Shown one piece after another: positions 9,625-18,598 of a DNA stretch of 64,000 nt. The stretch covers positions 1 to 64,000 of the forward strand of contig CANPWZ010000005.1 of assembly GCA_947585425.1 (NCBI GenBank), in the 5' to 3' direction. A program made the position numbers and the translations under genes. Every line of letters starts with the position of its first letter. The first letter of the stretch is position 1. The stretch comes from an uncultured Oscillospiraceae bacterium. GTDB taxonomy: Bacteria; Bacillota; Clostridia; Oscillospirales; Oscillospiraceae. The notes beneath the pieces are model-generated. The model did no database searches, was not told the origin of the DNA, and saw only the letters and a list, made by a program, of their open reading frames with translations.

Positions 9625-10260
9625 TCATATATCGTTTGCGATGTCGATATTGACGCCCTTCAGCCCGATGTGGGCGCCGCCCTTCCCCTCATCGGACTCA
9701 GGATGGGCCAGCAGCCATTTATTCCGGGCGGTGAGCCAGGTGTCCTCCTCATTGACCGGCTTCGCGCCGGGGACGGCGGTGTTGGTGCCCCTGGGCAGGA
9801 CCACGGCGACCCGGAACCCCTCGGCCTCGCTCACATGACAGGGCGCGTAGTGAAGGGTGGTGGCGTAGACCTCTACCGGAACGCCGGCGGGCACCCGGAA
9901 CGCCTTGACGCGGGAGGTGTCCAGCACGCCGTCCACGATCTCCTCCTGTCTGGCCAGCAGCAGGATGAAATCCCCCTCGCCCACGTTGACCTCGCTGTCC
10001 CGGTGGTATTCCAGGCAGTTCAGCCTGGTATTGCGGCCCCAGCACATACCGATCTGGATGGGCATACCGCCGTAGGCGTTGTCCCGAAACTCTCGGTAGA
10101 CAGCGCAGGCTTCCAGGGACGCGATGTCCGGCTCATATTCTGTACCGGACTCCGGCAGGGGGATGTCATTCATCGCCCGCACCAGAGCGGAGGTGTCGTA
10201 GCCCTCCAGCACCTTGCCATAGGGCTTGAACGTCGGGTCAAAAACCGTTTTGATTTCCAT
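9625..10260 (-). CDS. DUF4867 family protein
   Basis: This 211-residue protein has no signal peptide or membrane segment. It looks like DUF4867, with YGKVLEGYD near the N-terminus, a cupin-like middle (LEYHRDSEVNVGEGDFILLL) and VPAGVPVEVYATTLHYAPC. The repeated His, Glu and aromatic positions fit a small beta-barrel sugar-binding or isomerase/epimerase-like protein, but no reaction is known to me. It lies 12 bp after xylulokinase and 13 bp before the isomerase-like gene. It is therefore probably a helper enzyme of the same pentose step, for example a mutarotase-like or epimerase function (inference only). Confidence 0.7.
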   Translation of the reverse strand: MEIKTVFDPTFKPYGKVLEGYDTSALVRAMNDIPLPESGTEYEPDIASLEACAVYREFRDNAYGGMPIQIGMCWGRNTRLNCLEYHRDSEVNVGEGDFILLLARQEEIVDGVLDTSRVKAFRVPAGVPVEVYATTLHYAPCHVSEAEGFRVAVVLPRGTNTAVPGAKPVNEEDTWLTARNKWLLAHPESDEGKGGAHIGLKGVNIDIANDI

Positions 10261-10272
10261 AGTGTGTCCCCC

Positions 10273-11793
10273 TTACAGTGTTGCCAGGGTGTGGAAGCTG
10301 TCCCGCAGCGTGGGATACAGGTTCCGATAGAGCTGGTAAAACGGCTCGTATGCCGCGGAGTTCTCCGCCTTTGGCTGCTGGATCTCTCCCGCGTGGACGG
10401 CCACCTTGCAGCCCTCCGCTACGGAGGAGTAGAGCCCCGCGCCCACACCCGCCAGGATGGCCGCGCCCAGCGCCGGCCCCTGCTCGGAGGCGATGGTCTT
10501 CACAGGACAGCCGTACAGGTCGGCCAGTATCTGCCGCCAGAAGGGACTCCGCCCGCCGCCGCCGCAGGCGGCCATGTCGGACACGTCCACCCCCATCTCC
10601 CGGAATACGTCCAGGCACTGCCGCTGGGAGTAGGCCACTCCCTCCATCACCGCCCGGATCATGTCGCCCTTGGTATGGATGTTGGAAAGGCCGATGAACG
10701 CGCCCCGCGCGTCGGAGTCCAGCAACGGGGACCGCTCCCCCATGAGGTAGGGCAGGTAAATGAGCCGGTTGGCCCCGATGGGGCTGCGGGCCGCGCTGTC
10801 GGTCATCAGCTCGTATACGTCCCGCCCCTGGGCGGCGGCCAGTTCCCGCTCAGCGCCGCAGAACTGGTTGCGGAACCACTGGAGGGACAGTCCGGCGGCC
10901 AGGGTGCAGCTCATCACCGTCCACGCCCCCGGTACGGCGGAGCAGAAGGTGTGGACCCGGCCCTTGGGGTCGATGGTCACCTGATCCGCGTGGGCGAAGA
11001 TGACCCCGGAGGTGCCCAGGGTGGTGAAGGCTTTGCCGGTCTCCACCACGCCGGTCCCGATGGCAGCGGCCGCGTTGTCTCCCGCCCCGCCTGCCACGGT
11101 GGTGCCCGGTGCCAGCCCGGTGACCTCGGCGGCGGCCAGGGTCACCGCCCCTGTGACCTGGCAGGATTCGTACATCCGTCCCAGCAGGCCGGAGTCGATG
11201 TCCAGGGCGGACAGGACTTCGCCGCTCCAGCGGCGGTTCGGCACATCCAGCAGATTCATGCCGGAGGCGTCGGACACCTCGGTGGCGAACTCGCCGGTGA
11301 GCTTATATCTGATGTAGTCCTTGGGCAGCAGGATGTGGCGGCACTTCTCATAGACCGCCGGCTCGTTCTCCCGCACCCACAGGATCTTTCCGGCGGTAAA
11401 GCCGGGCAGCGCGGGGTTGGCGGTGACGTCGATCAACCGCTGTCCCAGCGTCCCGGTGATCTCATCGCATTGCTTTTGGGTCCGTCCGTCGCACCAGAGG
11501 ATCGCGTTACGCTGAACGTGACCCTGGGCGTCCAGCATCACCAGCCCGTGCATCTGGCCGGAAAGCCCCACGCCTTTGATCTCCTCCGGCTTGGCGCCGC
11601 TCTTGTTCAGAACGGTCCGGACGGTCTCCTGCACCGCTCCCCACCAGTCGTGGGGGTCCTGTTCCGCCCAGCCGTTTCGGGGCTGATGCAGCGGATACTC
11701 CACGGTGTGGCTCGCCACCGGCACCCCGTTCACGTCGAACAGCACTGTTTTGGTGCCCGAGGTGCCAAGATCGATACCGATCAGGTATTCCAT
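10273..11793 (-). CDS. xylB: Xylulokinase
   Basis: This 506-residue FGGY-family sugar kinase has the N-terminal phosphate motif GIDLGTSGTKTVLFD and the xylulokinase-typical GLSGQMHGLVML near residue 77. The catalytic Asp239 is in GGAGDNAA, followed by GKAFTTLGTSGVIF and the ATP-binding ACGGGGRSPFWRQ and EQGPALGAAILAGVGAG segments. It phosphorylates D-xylulose to xylulose 5-phosphate in the cytoplasm. The downstream split transketolase and upstream symporter support this role. The upstream gap of 81 bp (11794-11874) shows a ribosome-binding site but no convincing promoter. Confidence 0.93.
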   Translation of the reverse strand: MEYLIGIDLGTSGTKTVLFDVNGVPVASHTVEYPLHQPRNGWAEQDPHDWWGAVQETVRTVLNKSGAKPEEIKGVGLSGQMHGLVMLDAQGHVQRNAILWCDGRTQKQCDEITGTLGQRLIDVTANPALPGFTAGKILWVRENEPAVYEKCRHILLPKDYIRYKLTGEFATEVSDASGMNLLDVPNRRWSGEVLSALDIDSGLLGRMYESCQVTGAVTLAAAEVTGLAPGTTVAGGAGDNAAAAIGTGVVETGKAFTTLGTSGVIFAHADQVTIDPKGRVHTFCSAVPGAWTVMSCTLAAGLSLQWFRNQFCGAERELAAAQGRDVYELMTDSAARSPIGANRLIYLPYLMGERSPLLDSDARGAFIGLSNIHTKGDMIRAVMEGVAYSQRQCLDVFREMGVDVSDMAACGGGGRSPFWRQILADLYGCPVKTIASEQGPALGAAILAGVGAGLYSSVAEGCKVAVHAGEIQQPKAENSAAYEPFYQLYRNLYPTLRDSFHTLATL

Positions 11794-11874
11794 GCTCTTT
11801 CCTCCTGTCCTGTTGCTATTGCAAGGGGACCCTGTATGTTCAGTTAAAATACTTAGAATTGTGCCAGCACGTCC

Positions 11875-13488
11875 TCAATCAGGCGCACAGGGGTACTCCT
11901 TCATGGCTTCGTCCAGGCTGGCGCCCTGGGCCACAGCTTCCTTCCGCCGGGCGTTCACCGCCTGGATCTCCTTCATCTTCTCGCCGGTGAGCGAGTAACC
12001 CTTCATGGCAACCAGCGTGGCCGCCCAGGCGATCATGGGGATCACGCAGAACATGATGATCACCGCTACCCTGATGCCCGGGGAGTACGGCGTGGCGTCG
12101 TTAGGCAGCTCGTTCACCCCGGTGGCGATCAGGAAGATGATGGCCACCAGCGTTTGCGCCAGGGAGGACACCAGCTTATCCACCAGGGAGAACAGGGTCC
12201 CCATGATACCGGGGATGTACTTGCCGGAGCGGTAGGTCTCGTAGTCGGAGCAGTCCGCCACCATGGGGATGGGCATATCCGCCGTGGCGTAGTACGCGCC
12301 GTAGCCGATGCCGAAGAACACGATGAACAGGATGGTGTACAGGTTGACGGCGCCGCCGCCGTTGAACGGGAAGGACAGGGTGGTGGCCGGATCGCCGTGG
12401 GAGTTGATCAGCAGCAGGGCCAGCACGCCCACATAGCAGATCAGGGCCACGGAGACATAGCGGATCAGAGAGGCCCGCTGCCCCTTCTTCTGGGAGGTCC
12501 GCATGGACAGCAGGAAGAACGGCACCGCGCACACATAGCCCAGCACCATCATGGGCAGGTACAGTGCGTTGTAATTGCCCATCACGATGCCGTACAGGGC
12601 CAGCAGGACCGTGGTGTTGGTGGCGATGGCCAGGGCCAGCTTGCACCCGCCGCCGGCCACCATCAGCCGCTGCATGGGTTTGTTGTTCTTGATGATCTCC
12701 ACGTACTCGGAGATCTTCACCTTCTCCTGCTTGCCGCCGATGCCGTAGAACTCCGGCTTGTCCTTGGCCGCGATGCCGATGATGGCCAGCGCGGTGAGGG
12801 CCACGGAGATGACGATGCCCACGGGGGTGATGATGCGCCACACCACGGGGTTGGCGATCCCGGAGACGTCGAGGATCTTTTTCCCCGCCTCGTCCAGGAT
12901 GAAGTTCCCCGCGGCGTCCACTTTATACACATCGAACGCGGCCTTGACCTGGGGGATGAGGAACTGCATCACGCCCATGCCCAGCAGGGAGCCGATGGTG
13001 TTGAAGATGGTGAACATGGGCCGCTGGTTGGGGTCGTTGGTGAGCACCGTCTGGCCGGCGCGGGTCACCGAGGTCTGGAAGGTGTAGCCGATGACCCAGA
13101 TGAAGTAGATCACCACGAAAGCCACATACCGCAGCCACATCATGCTCTCCGGGATGAAAGGGGTCAGGATGTAGAGGGCGATGACCGACACCGCCATGAT
13201 GGCGGAGCCGATGATCATGAACGGGCGGAACTTGCCGATGGGGGTGCTGGTGCGGTCCATCATCGCGCCGATGATGGGGTCGGTGACGGCGTCGAGCACA
13301 CGCATGACGGTGACCATCAGCGAGGCGAAGATACCCAGGTGCAGGATGTTGTCGCCGAACTGGGCCACATAGGCCAGGATCAGCACAAAGTAGACGTTGG
13401 TGGCGCCGTTGTTCATGGGGAACAGCGCCAGCTGATACATTTTCGCCCGGTTGGTCACAGCGCCCGCGGGGGCCTCGTTGTTTGCCAT
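11875..13488 (-). CDS. GPH-family (MelB-type) sugar:cation symporter
   Basis: This 537-residue integral membrane protein has about 12 hydrophobic segments, consistent with the glycoside-pentoside-hexuronide:cation symporter family. Family landmarks include DAVTDPIIGAMMDRT in the early loop and GYGAYYATADMPIPMVADCSDYE in the second half. It lies just after GH2 and before xylulokinase. The likely cargo is therefore a xyloside, xylo-oligosaccharide or free pentose moved with Na+ or H+ (inference). The length is somewhat above the usual 450-500, from an inserted stretch around residues 185-215. Confidence 0.9.
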   Translation of the reverse strand: MANNEAPAGAVTNRAKMYQLALFPMNNGATNVYFVLILAYVAQFGDNILHLGIFASLMVTVMRVLDAVTDPIIGAMMDRTSTPIGKFRPFMIIGSAIMAVSVIALYILTPFIPESMMWLRYVAFVVIYFIWVIGYTFQTSVTRAGQTVLTNDPNQRPMFTIFNTIGSLLGMGVMQFLIPQVKAAFDVYKVDAAGNFILDEAGKKILDVSGIANPVVWRIITPVGIVISVALTALAIIGIAAKDKPEFYGIGGKQEKVKISEYVEIIKNNKPMQRLMVAGGGCKLALAIATNTTVLLALYGIVMGNYNALYLPMMVLGYVCAVPFFLLSMRTSQKKGQRASLIRYVSVALICYVGVLALLLINSHGDPATTLSFPFNGGGAVNLYTILFIVFFGIGYGAYYATADMPIPMVADCSDYETYRSGKYIPGIMGTLFSLVDKLVSSLAQTLVAIIFLIATGVNELPNDATPYSPGIRVAVIIMFCVIPMIAWAATLVAMKGYSLTGEKMKEIQAVNARRKEAVAQGASLDEAMKEYPCAPD

Positions 13489-13507
13489 TTTGACTCCTCC
13501 CTCTCTC

Positions 13508-15436
13508 TTATACCCAGTTCCGGCCCTTGCCCTCGCCCTTCTTCAGGACGTAGTCGGGGTTGGGCCTGTCCACATAGCGGATCACGGCCTTGTCGGTCAG
13601 CTCGCCGGACCGGGCCTCCAGCTTCACCTCGCCGCTGAGCGGTACCTGGAAGGTGAACACGTGCTCGCCGGTCTGCTCGCCCACCTTCTCCCCGTTGGCG
13701 TACAGGGCCACGGTCTTCTGATTGGAGTAGACCTTCACGGTGGTGACGGTCTCATTCCGCTCCGCATACCGTTTGGAGCAGATGTGGACGAAGGGCTCGT
13801 CGCTCCACCGGGCCTTGTAGAGATAGAAGCTGTCCTTCTTGATCTTCCGGTCGAAGGTCACCAGCCCCTTGTGGTTCATCCCCGGCTCGCCGCCCTGGTC
13901 CCGGGCGTCGGCGGCGAAGTCGAACATGTTCCACACGTGGGTGGACCACATGAACGGGCGCTTTTCAAAGCACTTCAGCAGATACTCATGGTACACGCAC
14001 TGGTATTCCTCCGTCTGATCCTCCCGCTTCGGGTGGGAGGAGTGGAGGTTGGTCATGGCCTCGCAGCCGTACTCCGAGTAGCCCAGGGAACGCTTGGGGT
14101 ACTTCCAGTGGAAGAAGTCGATCCACAGGTCGTTGAGGAACAGCCCCGGCACATACCAGCCCAGATACAGGTTCCAGCTCACCAGGTCGCTGATGTGGGC
14201 CACCTTGTTGAAGGGGCCGCACATGGCGTAGCAGGCCAGGGTGGTGGGCCGGGTGGGGTCCATCCGATGTACCAGGTCGTTGAGGACATGGTGGTTGTCC
14301 AGCATGTCGGCCTTGTCCTTGGTGGAGATGGTGATCTCGTTGGACAGCCCCCAGGTGACGATGGATGGGTGGTTGTAGTTCTGGACGATGAGCTCCTTCA
14401 TCTGGGTGATGGTGTTCTCCCGGCCGTTGGGCATGTGTTCCGAGATGTAGGGGATCTCCGCCCAGACGATCATGCCGTATTTGTCGCAGAGGTCGTAGAA
14501 GTATTGGTCGTGCTGATAGTGGGCCAGGCGGATGGTGTTCACGCCCATCTCCCGGATGAGCTCCATGTCCCTGTCGTGATGCTCTTTGGTAAGGGCGTTG
14601 CCAATGCCCTTCCAGTCCTGGTGGCGGGAGACGCCGTGGAGGGGATAGGGCCTGCCGTTCAGGAAGAAGCCCTTGTCCGGGTCCACATGGAAGGAGCGGA
14701 CGCCGAAGGTGGTGCTGATCTGGTCCGTCACCTTGCCGCCTACGATGAGGTCGGCCTCGCAGGTATACAGGTAGGGGTCCTTCACTCCATCCCACAGATG
14801 GACGTTGGGGATGGTGAGGGTGACGTCGGTCCCCTCGTCCTGGGCCGCCACCGCGCCGGAGGCGTCCAACAACCGGACAGCCACCTTGCCGCCCTCGGAC
14901 TTGTGGAAGGTCTCCACCCGGACGGTGCCGTCTTTGCCGGACACGGTGGGGGTGACCTTGATGCCGGGACCGCCCCAGAAGTCCAGGTCGAAGTGGTCCT
15001 TATTCACCACGATGAGCCACACATCCCGGTAGATGCCGCCGTAGAAGGTGAAGTCGGCCTTCTGGGGATAGACCCGGTCGTTGACGGAGTTGTCCACCGC
15101 CACGGACAGGTCGTTGGAGTCGGCCAGAACATCGGTGACGTCCGCCCGGAAGGTGGAGTAGCCACCGTCGTGGGTCATGACCTCTCTGCCGTTGAGGGCG
15201 ACGGCGGCGGAGGCGTTGACCCCCCGGAACTCCAGATAGACCCGCTGGGTCTGGGGGTCGAAGTCCGGCCTGGGGAAGGTCCTGCAGTAGCGGCAGGTCC
15301 CCCGCCAGTAGTCATTGCCGCCGTCCTGGCCGTCCACCGCGTTCCAGGTGTGGGGGAGGTCTACCGCCTGCTCGCTGCCGTCTGGGCCGGTAAAGGTCCA
15401 TTTTGCGTTAAGGTTGATGATCGTTCGCTGATCCAT
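13508..15436 (-). CDS. GH2 family beta-glycosidase
   Basis: This 642-residue protein has the GH2 layout: jelly-roll domain (KWTFTGPDGSEQAVDLPHTW onward), immunoglobulin-like domain, then TIM barrel from about residue 250. The acid/base is Glu367 in TWGLSNEI and the nucleophile Glu455 in GYSEYGCEA. RHQDWKGIG and NTIRLAHYQHD are also typical of GH2. It has no signal peptide, so it should act on imported oligosaccharides. Beta-galactosidase, beta-glucuronidase and related activities are all possible. The start has AGAGGTG nine bases upstream. It is the first gene after a long hairpin and may begin a transcript of its own. Confidence 0.9.
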   Translation of the reverse strand: MDQRTIINLNAKWTFTGPDGSEQAVDLPHTWNAVDGQDGGNDYWRGTCRYCRTFPRPDFDPQTQRVYLEFRGVNASAAVALNGREVMTHDGGYSTFRADVTDVLADSNDLSVAVDNSVNDRVYPQKADFTFYGGIYRDVWLIVVNKDHFDLDFWGGPGIKVTPTVSGKDGTVRVETFHKSEGGKVAVRLLDASGAVAAQDEGTDVTLTIPNVHLWDGVKDPYLYTCEADLIVGGKVTDQISTTFGVRSFHVDPDKGFFLNGRPYPLHGVSRHQDWKGIGNALTKEHHDRDMELIREMGVNTIRLAHYQHDQYFYDLCDKYGMIVWAEIPYISEHMPNGRENTITQMKELIVQNYNHPSIVTWGLSNEITISTKDKADMLDNHHVLNDLVHRMDPTRPTTLACYAMCGPFNKVAHISDLVSWNLYLGWYVPGLFLNDLWIDFFHWKYPKRSLGYSEYGCEAMTNLHSSHPKREDQTEEYQCVYHEYLLKCFEKRPFMWSTHVWNMFDFAADARDQGGEPGMNHKGLVTFDRKIKKDSFYLYKARWSDEPFVHICSKRYAERNETVTTVKVYSNQKTVALYANGEKVGEQTGEHVFTFQVPLSGEVKLEARSGELTDKAVIRYVDRPNPDYVLKKGEGKGRNWV

Positions 15437-15526
15437 GGGTTGTTCACCTCTTTTTCATGTAATGTACCGCGCTCCGGTATCGAATTGCGAGATCCATTTC
15501 CGTTATGTCATGTGCTACCGACAGGG

Positions 15527-15582
15527 TGAGCGGCGGGCCGCGGCGCACAATGCGCCGCAGCCCACCGAATAATGGCCGCTCA
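15527..15582 (-). terminator. Long GC-rich hairpin after GH3 copy 2
   Basis: Tgagcggc (15527-15534) pairs with gccgctca (15575-15582), overlapping the GH3 stop codon. An inner stem, cgcggcgca (15539-15547) with tgcgccgc (15551-15558), closes a 3-base loop. No T-run follows, so this may stabilise or process the mRNA between the GH3 and GH2 genes rather than terminate fully. Confidence 0.5.
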
Positions 15583-18540
15583 GCCGTTCTTTGCCTTTCT
15601 CTTGCTGCGGATCAGCATGAACACGCTGCCCGCCGTGAGGACCGCCATTACGCCGGTCACCACATAAAGCGTCATCTGCCACCAGGGGGTGATGGGAACG
15701 ATGGTGGCGTTGCCCACATTCATGGCGTGGGAGTGGGTGATGGAGTAGGCGACGCGCTTCATCGCCGTCTGGCAGGCGGAGACGATAACGGGGTCATTGT
15801 CCAGCCCGTCCAGGGTGGCCATCCGCATGCTCAGACCGTCCCAGATGTCCTGGCCGGCCAGCAGGCCCATCCGATAGTCCATGTACAGGGCGAACATGGA
15901 GCAGTCGGTGATGGCCGCGCCCTTCATGCCCCACTCGTCCCGGAGGATGCCGGTCATCAGGCCCCGGTGAGCGCCGGACCAGACAACGCCCAGCCGGTTG
16001 AAGGAGCTCATCACGCCCATGCCGCCGCCCTTGACAACGCTGCCCTCAAAGCCTTCCAGATAAAGTTCGCGGATGGCCTGCTCGTTGCTCCAGGTGGAGA
16101 TGCCGTAGCGGCCTTCCTCCTGATCGTTCAGGGCGAAGTGCTTGGTGAAGACATAGACGCCGCGGTCCTGGATGGCGGTCACCTCAACGGCGGCCACCTC
16201 GCCGGCCAGCCAGCCGTCTTCGGAGTAGTACTCAAAGTTCCGGCCGCAGTAGGGGGTGCGGTGGATATTGGCGCCGGGCCCGTAGATGCCGGAGTAGACC
16301 GTGCCGTCAGCGCCCGCGGCGTGGAGGAAGTCCTCGCCGATGCACTTGCCCATGCTCTCGATAAGCTCCCGGTTGAAGGTGGCGGCCATCACGTCCTCAG
16401 AGGTGTAGGCCATGGCGGAGGCGCCGCCGGTAAGGCCCATGGTAAAGCCCTGGGGTCCGTTTTCGTCCAGCGTGCCGGGGAGAGAGATGGAGGGCGCCGC
16501 CATAGTCTGATGGAAGCCGTTGTAGATGATCTGGATCATTTCGCTGTACGGGATCTGCTGGACCAACTTGTCCCAGTCGGGATCGCCGGCGTCCTTTTCG
16601 GCGAACGCGGCGGCGCTCTGCCCGTTGGCCGCGCCCAGGGGAGGCATGGAGGTCACGTCGGACCAGTAGAGGCCCTTCATCTTCTCGATGATGGCGGTCC
16701 TGCCGCTCTCGTCATGGGTGAGGCCGTCCGCCCACATCTGTTCGGTGATCTTGAGGGACACGGTGGAGGGCCAGGTGCCCTGCCAGTCGGAGCGGGACAG
16801 ATAGGTGATGTCCTGGCCGTCGTCGCCCTCATACTTGTTCAGGTCGGCGTTGTCAAAGAGGTTGGTGATGGGATTCCCCGTGACGGAGGACACCGCGTAG
16901 GTGGTCTTGTCGAAGGTGGGGTTGTTCCACTTGGCGGCCAGAGAGCCGTCGCCCTCGCCGGTCATGCGGCCGGCGTCCGCCCCCTTGGCCATCAGGATGT
17001 TGTTGACGGCGTTATGGGCGTCGGAGCCGACGGTGAACCAGTAGTCGCCGTCCTCCAGGATATAGGTCTTGGCGTTGTTGGCGTCGTAGGAGGTCAGATC
17101 CTCCTTGTCCACGGTGATGGTGAAGTGCTCGGTGTCTCCGGCTGCGATCAGCTTCTTGTCAAAGCCGCACAGCTCCACGGCGGCCTTCTCCACCTGGTTG
17201 TCGATGTCGTACTGGGTGTAGGGGGACTGGAAGTAGATCTGCACCGTGTGCTTGCCGTCCACAGAGCCCACGTTCTTCACATCCACTTCGACCTCGAAGG
17301 TCTCGCCCTTATCGGCGACGGAGAAGTTGGAGTACTCAAAATCGGTATAGCTCAGGCCGTAGCCGAAGGGGAAGGCCACATCGGCGTCGTAATCGTAATC
17401 ACCGGCGTTGCCCCGGTTCAGCACATAGTCCTCATACCGGGTCTCATAGTAACGGTAGCCGACGTAGATGCCCTCCTGGTACACCACGTAGTCCTGATTG
17501 CACTTGCCGATGCCGGGATCCGTGTTGTTCTGGGCGGTCTCCACCCCATAGTCGGCGCCGTTGGTGTACTTGTACGCGCCGAAGTTCTGCATAGCGGGGG
17601 CGGAGAGGTTATCCTTCAGGAAGGTGTCCACGATGCGGCCGGAGGGATTCACGTTGCCGGCCAGGATGTCGGCCACGCCGAGGATGCCCGTCATGCCCAC
17701 GTCGCCGATCCACAGCACCGCGTCAATGCCGTAGCTGTCCACGAAGTCCAGCTGGAGGGCGTTGGAGGAGTTCAGCAGTACCACGATCTTCTTAAAGACG
17801 CCCTCGGATTTCAGCTGCTCCAGGTTCTTAAACATCTCCACCTCTTCCTCGCACAGGCGGAGGTAGTTGCCGTCGGTCATGTAGCTTGTCAGCGCGCTGT
17901 TGGTGGAGGGCAGATCGGCACCCTCACCGCCGGACCGGGCCAGCACCACCAGGGCCACGTCACCGTAGCCGGACCAGGAATTCTTGGCGGCATCGGTGTA
18001 CTTGTCCCAGGGCACCTCATTGATGCGGTACTGGGACTGATTGCCGCCGGTGGTGTCGGCGTTGACGCGGCTGTAGCCGCAGTTGGCGTAGAAGTTCCAC
18101 TGATCGGGATTGACGGTGCCTGCCCCGAACACGTTCTCAAAGGCGTCCTTGAGGCTGATGGCATCCTCAGCGGAGACCTGGCCGGAGCCGGTGCCGCCGT
18201 AGAGCAGATTGTAGCTGGACTGGGAGAAGGGGGTGAACTTGGTCCCGGCCGCCAGGGGCAGGGTGTTGTCTCTGTTCACCAGCAGCGCGGCGCCCTCGGC
18301 CTCGATATCGTGGCACAGCTGCTTCTCATAGGCCACCAGCTCATCTTCGCTGTCGTAATCGCTCCAGAAATAAATGGTGGCGTCCGGATCGGGAATGATC
18401 TTCTGGGTATCTGCCTTCAGGGCGATATTGATGCTGGTGGCCAATTCGGCCGTCACCGGGATGGCCACGATGCAGATCACCAGCAGAACGGCGAATACTG
18501 CGGTCAGTATGGCCCAGAGTTTACTTCCTTTTTTCTTCAT
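15580..18540 (-). CDS. Membrane-anchored GH3 glycosidase, reversed domain order (copy 2)
   Basis: This 986-residue protein has the same layout as the other three GH3s of the window. A transmembrane helix (about 9-31) is followed by the GH3 C-type domain (GAALLVNRDNTLPLA) and a fibronectin III-like domain (FEVEVDVKNVGSVDGKHTV). The catalytic barrel follows, with HRTPYCGRNFEYYSEDG and KHFALNDQEEGR. Asp879 in A-I-T-D-C-S is the likely nucleophile. A C-terminal helix (about 956-978) precedes a basic tail. Note Gly instead of Pro after YYSED. It follows the lipoprotein glycosidase by 58 bp. The catalytic domains should face outward. Substrate is unknown and a beta-1,4-linked hemicellulose oligomer is inferred from the neighbours. 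Confidence 0.9.
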   Translation of the reverse strand: MKKKGSKLWAILTAVFAVLLVICIVAIPVTAELATSINIALKADTQKIIPDPDATIYFWSDYDSEDELVAYEKQLCHDIEAEGAALLVNRDNTLPLAAGTKFTPFSQSSYNLLYGGTGSGQVSAEDAISLKDAFENVFGAGTVNPDQWNFYANCGYSRVNADTTGGNQSQYRINEVPWDKYTDAAKNSWSGYGDVALVVLARSGGEGADLPSTNSALTSYMTDGNYLRLCEEEVEMFKNLEQLKSEGVFKKIVVLLNSSNALQLDFVDSYGIDAVLWIGDVGMTGILGVADILAGNVNPSGRIVDTFLKDNLSAPAMQNFGAYKYTNGADYGVETAQNNTDPGIGKCNQDYVVYQEGIYVGYRYYETRYEDYVLNRGNAGDYDYDADVAFPFGYGLSYTDFEYSNFSVADKGETFEVEVDVKNVGSVDGKHTVQIYFQSPYTQYDIDNQVEKAAVELCGFDKKLIAAGDTEHFTITVDKEDLTSYDANNAKTYILEDGDYWFTVGSDAHNAVNNILMAKGADAGRMTGEGDGSLAAKWNNPTFDKTTYAVSSVTGNPITNLFDNADLNKYEGDDGQDITYLSRSDWQGTWPSTVSLKITEQMWADGLTHDESGRTAIIEKMKGLYWSDVTSMPPLGAANGQSAAAFAEKDAGDPDWDKLVQQIPYSEMIQIIYNGFHQTMAAPSISLPGTLDENGPQGFTMGLTGGASAMAYTSEDVMAATFNRELIESMGKCIGEDFLHAAGADGTVYSGIYGPGANIHRTPYCGRNFEYYSEDGWLAGEVAAVEVTAIQDRGVYVFTKHFALNDQEEGRYGISTWSNEQAIRELYLEGFEGSVVKGGGMGVMSSFNRLGVVWSGAHRGLMTGILRDEWGMKGAAITDCSMFALYMDYRMGLLAGQDIWDGLSMRMATLDGLDNDPVIVSACQTAMKRVAYSITHSHAMNVGNATIVPITPWWQMTLYVVTGVMAVLTAGSVFMLIRSKRKAKNG

Positions 18541-18598
18541 CGCTCATCTTCCTTTCAAAACTGTTGATATATGGTTTCGTAACAGGTCGCTGCAGGGG

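Noticed and set aside
7239..11847. Long plus-strand frames opposite the transketolase, isomerase and xylulokinase genes
   Set aside because: The opposite strand encodes recognisable enzymes with active-site motifs. These frames have none and lack ribosome-binding sites.
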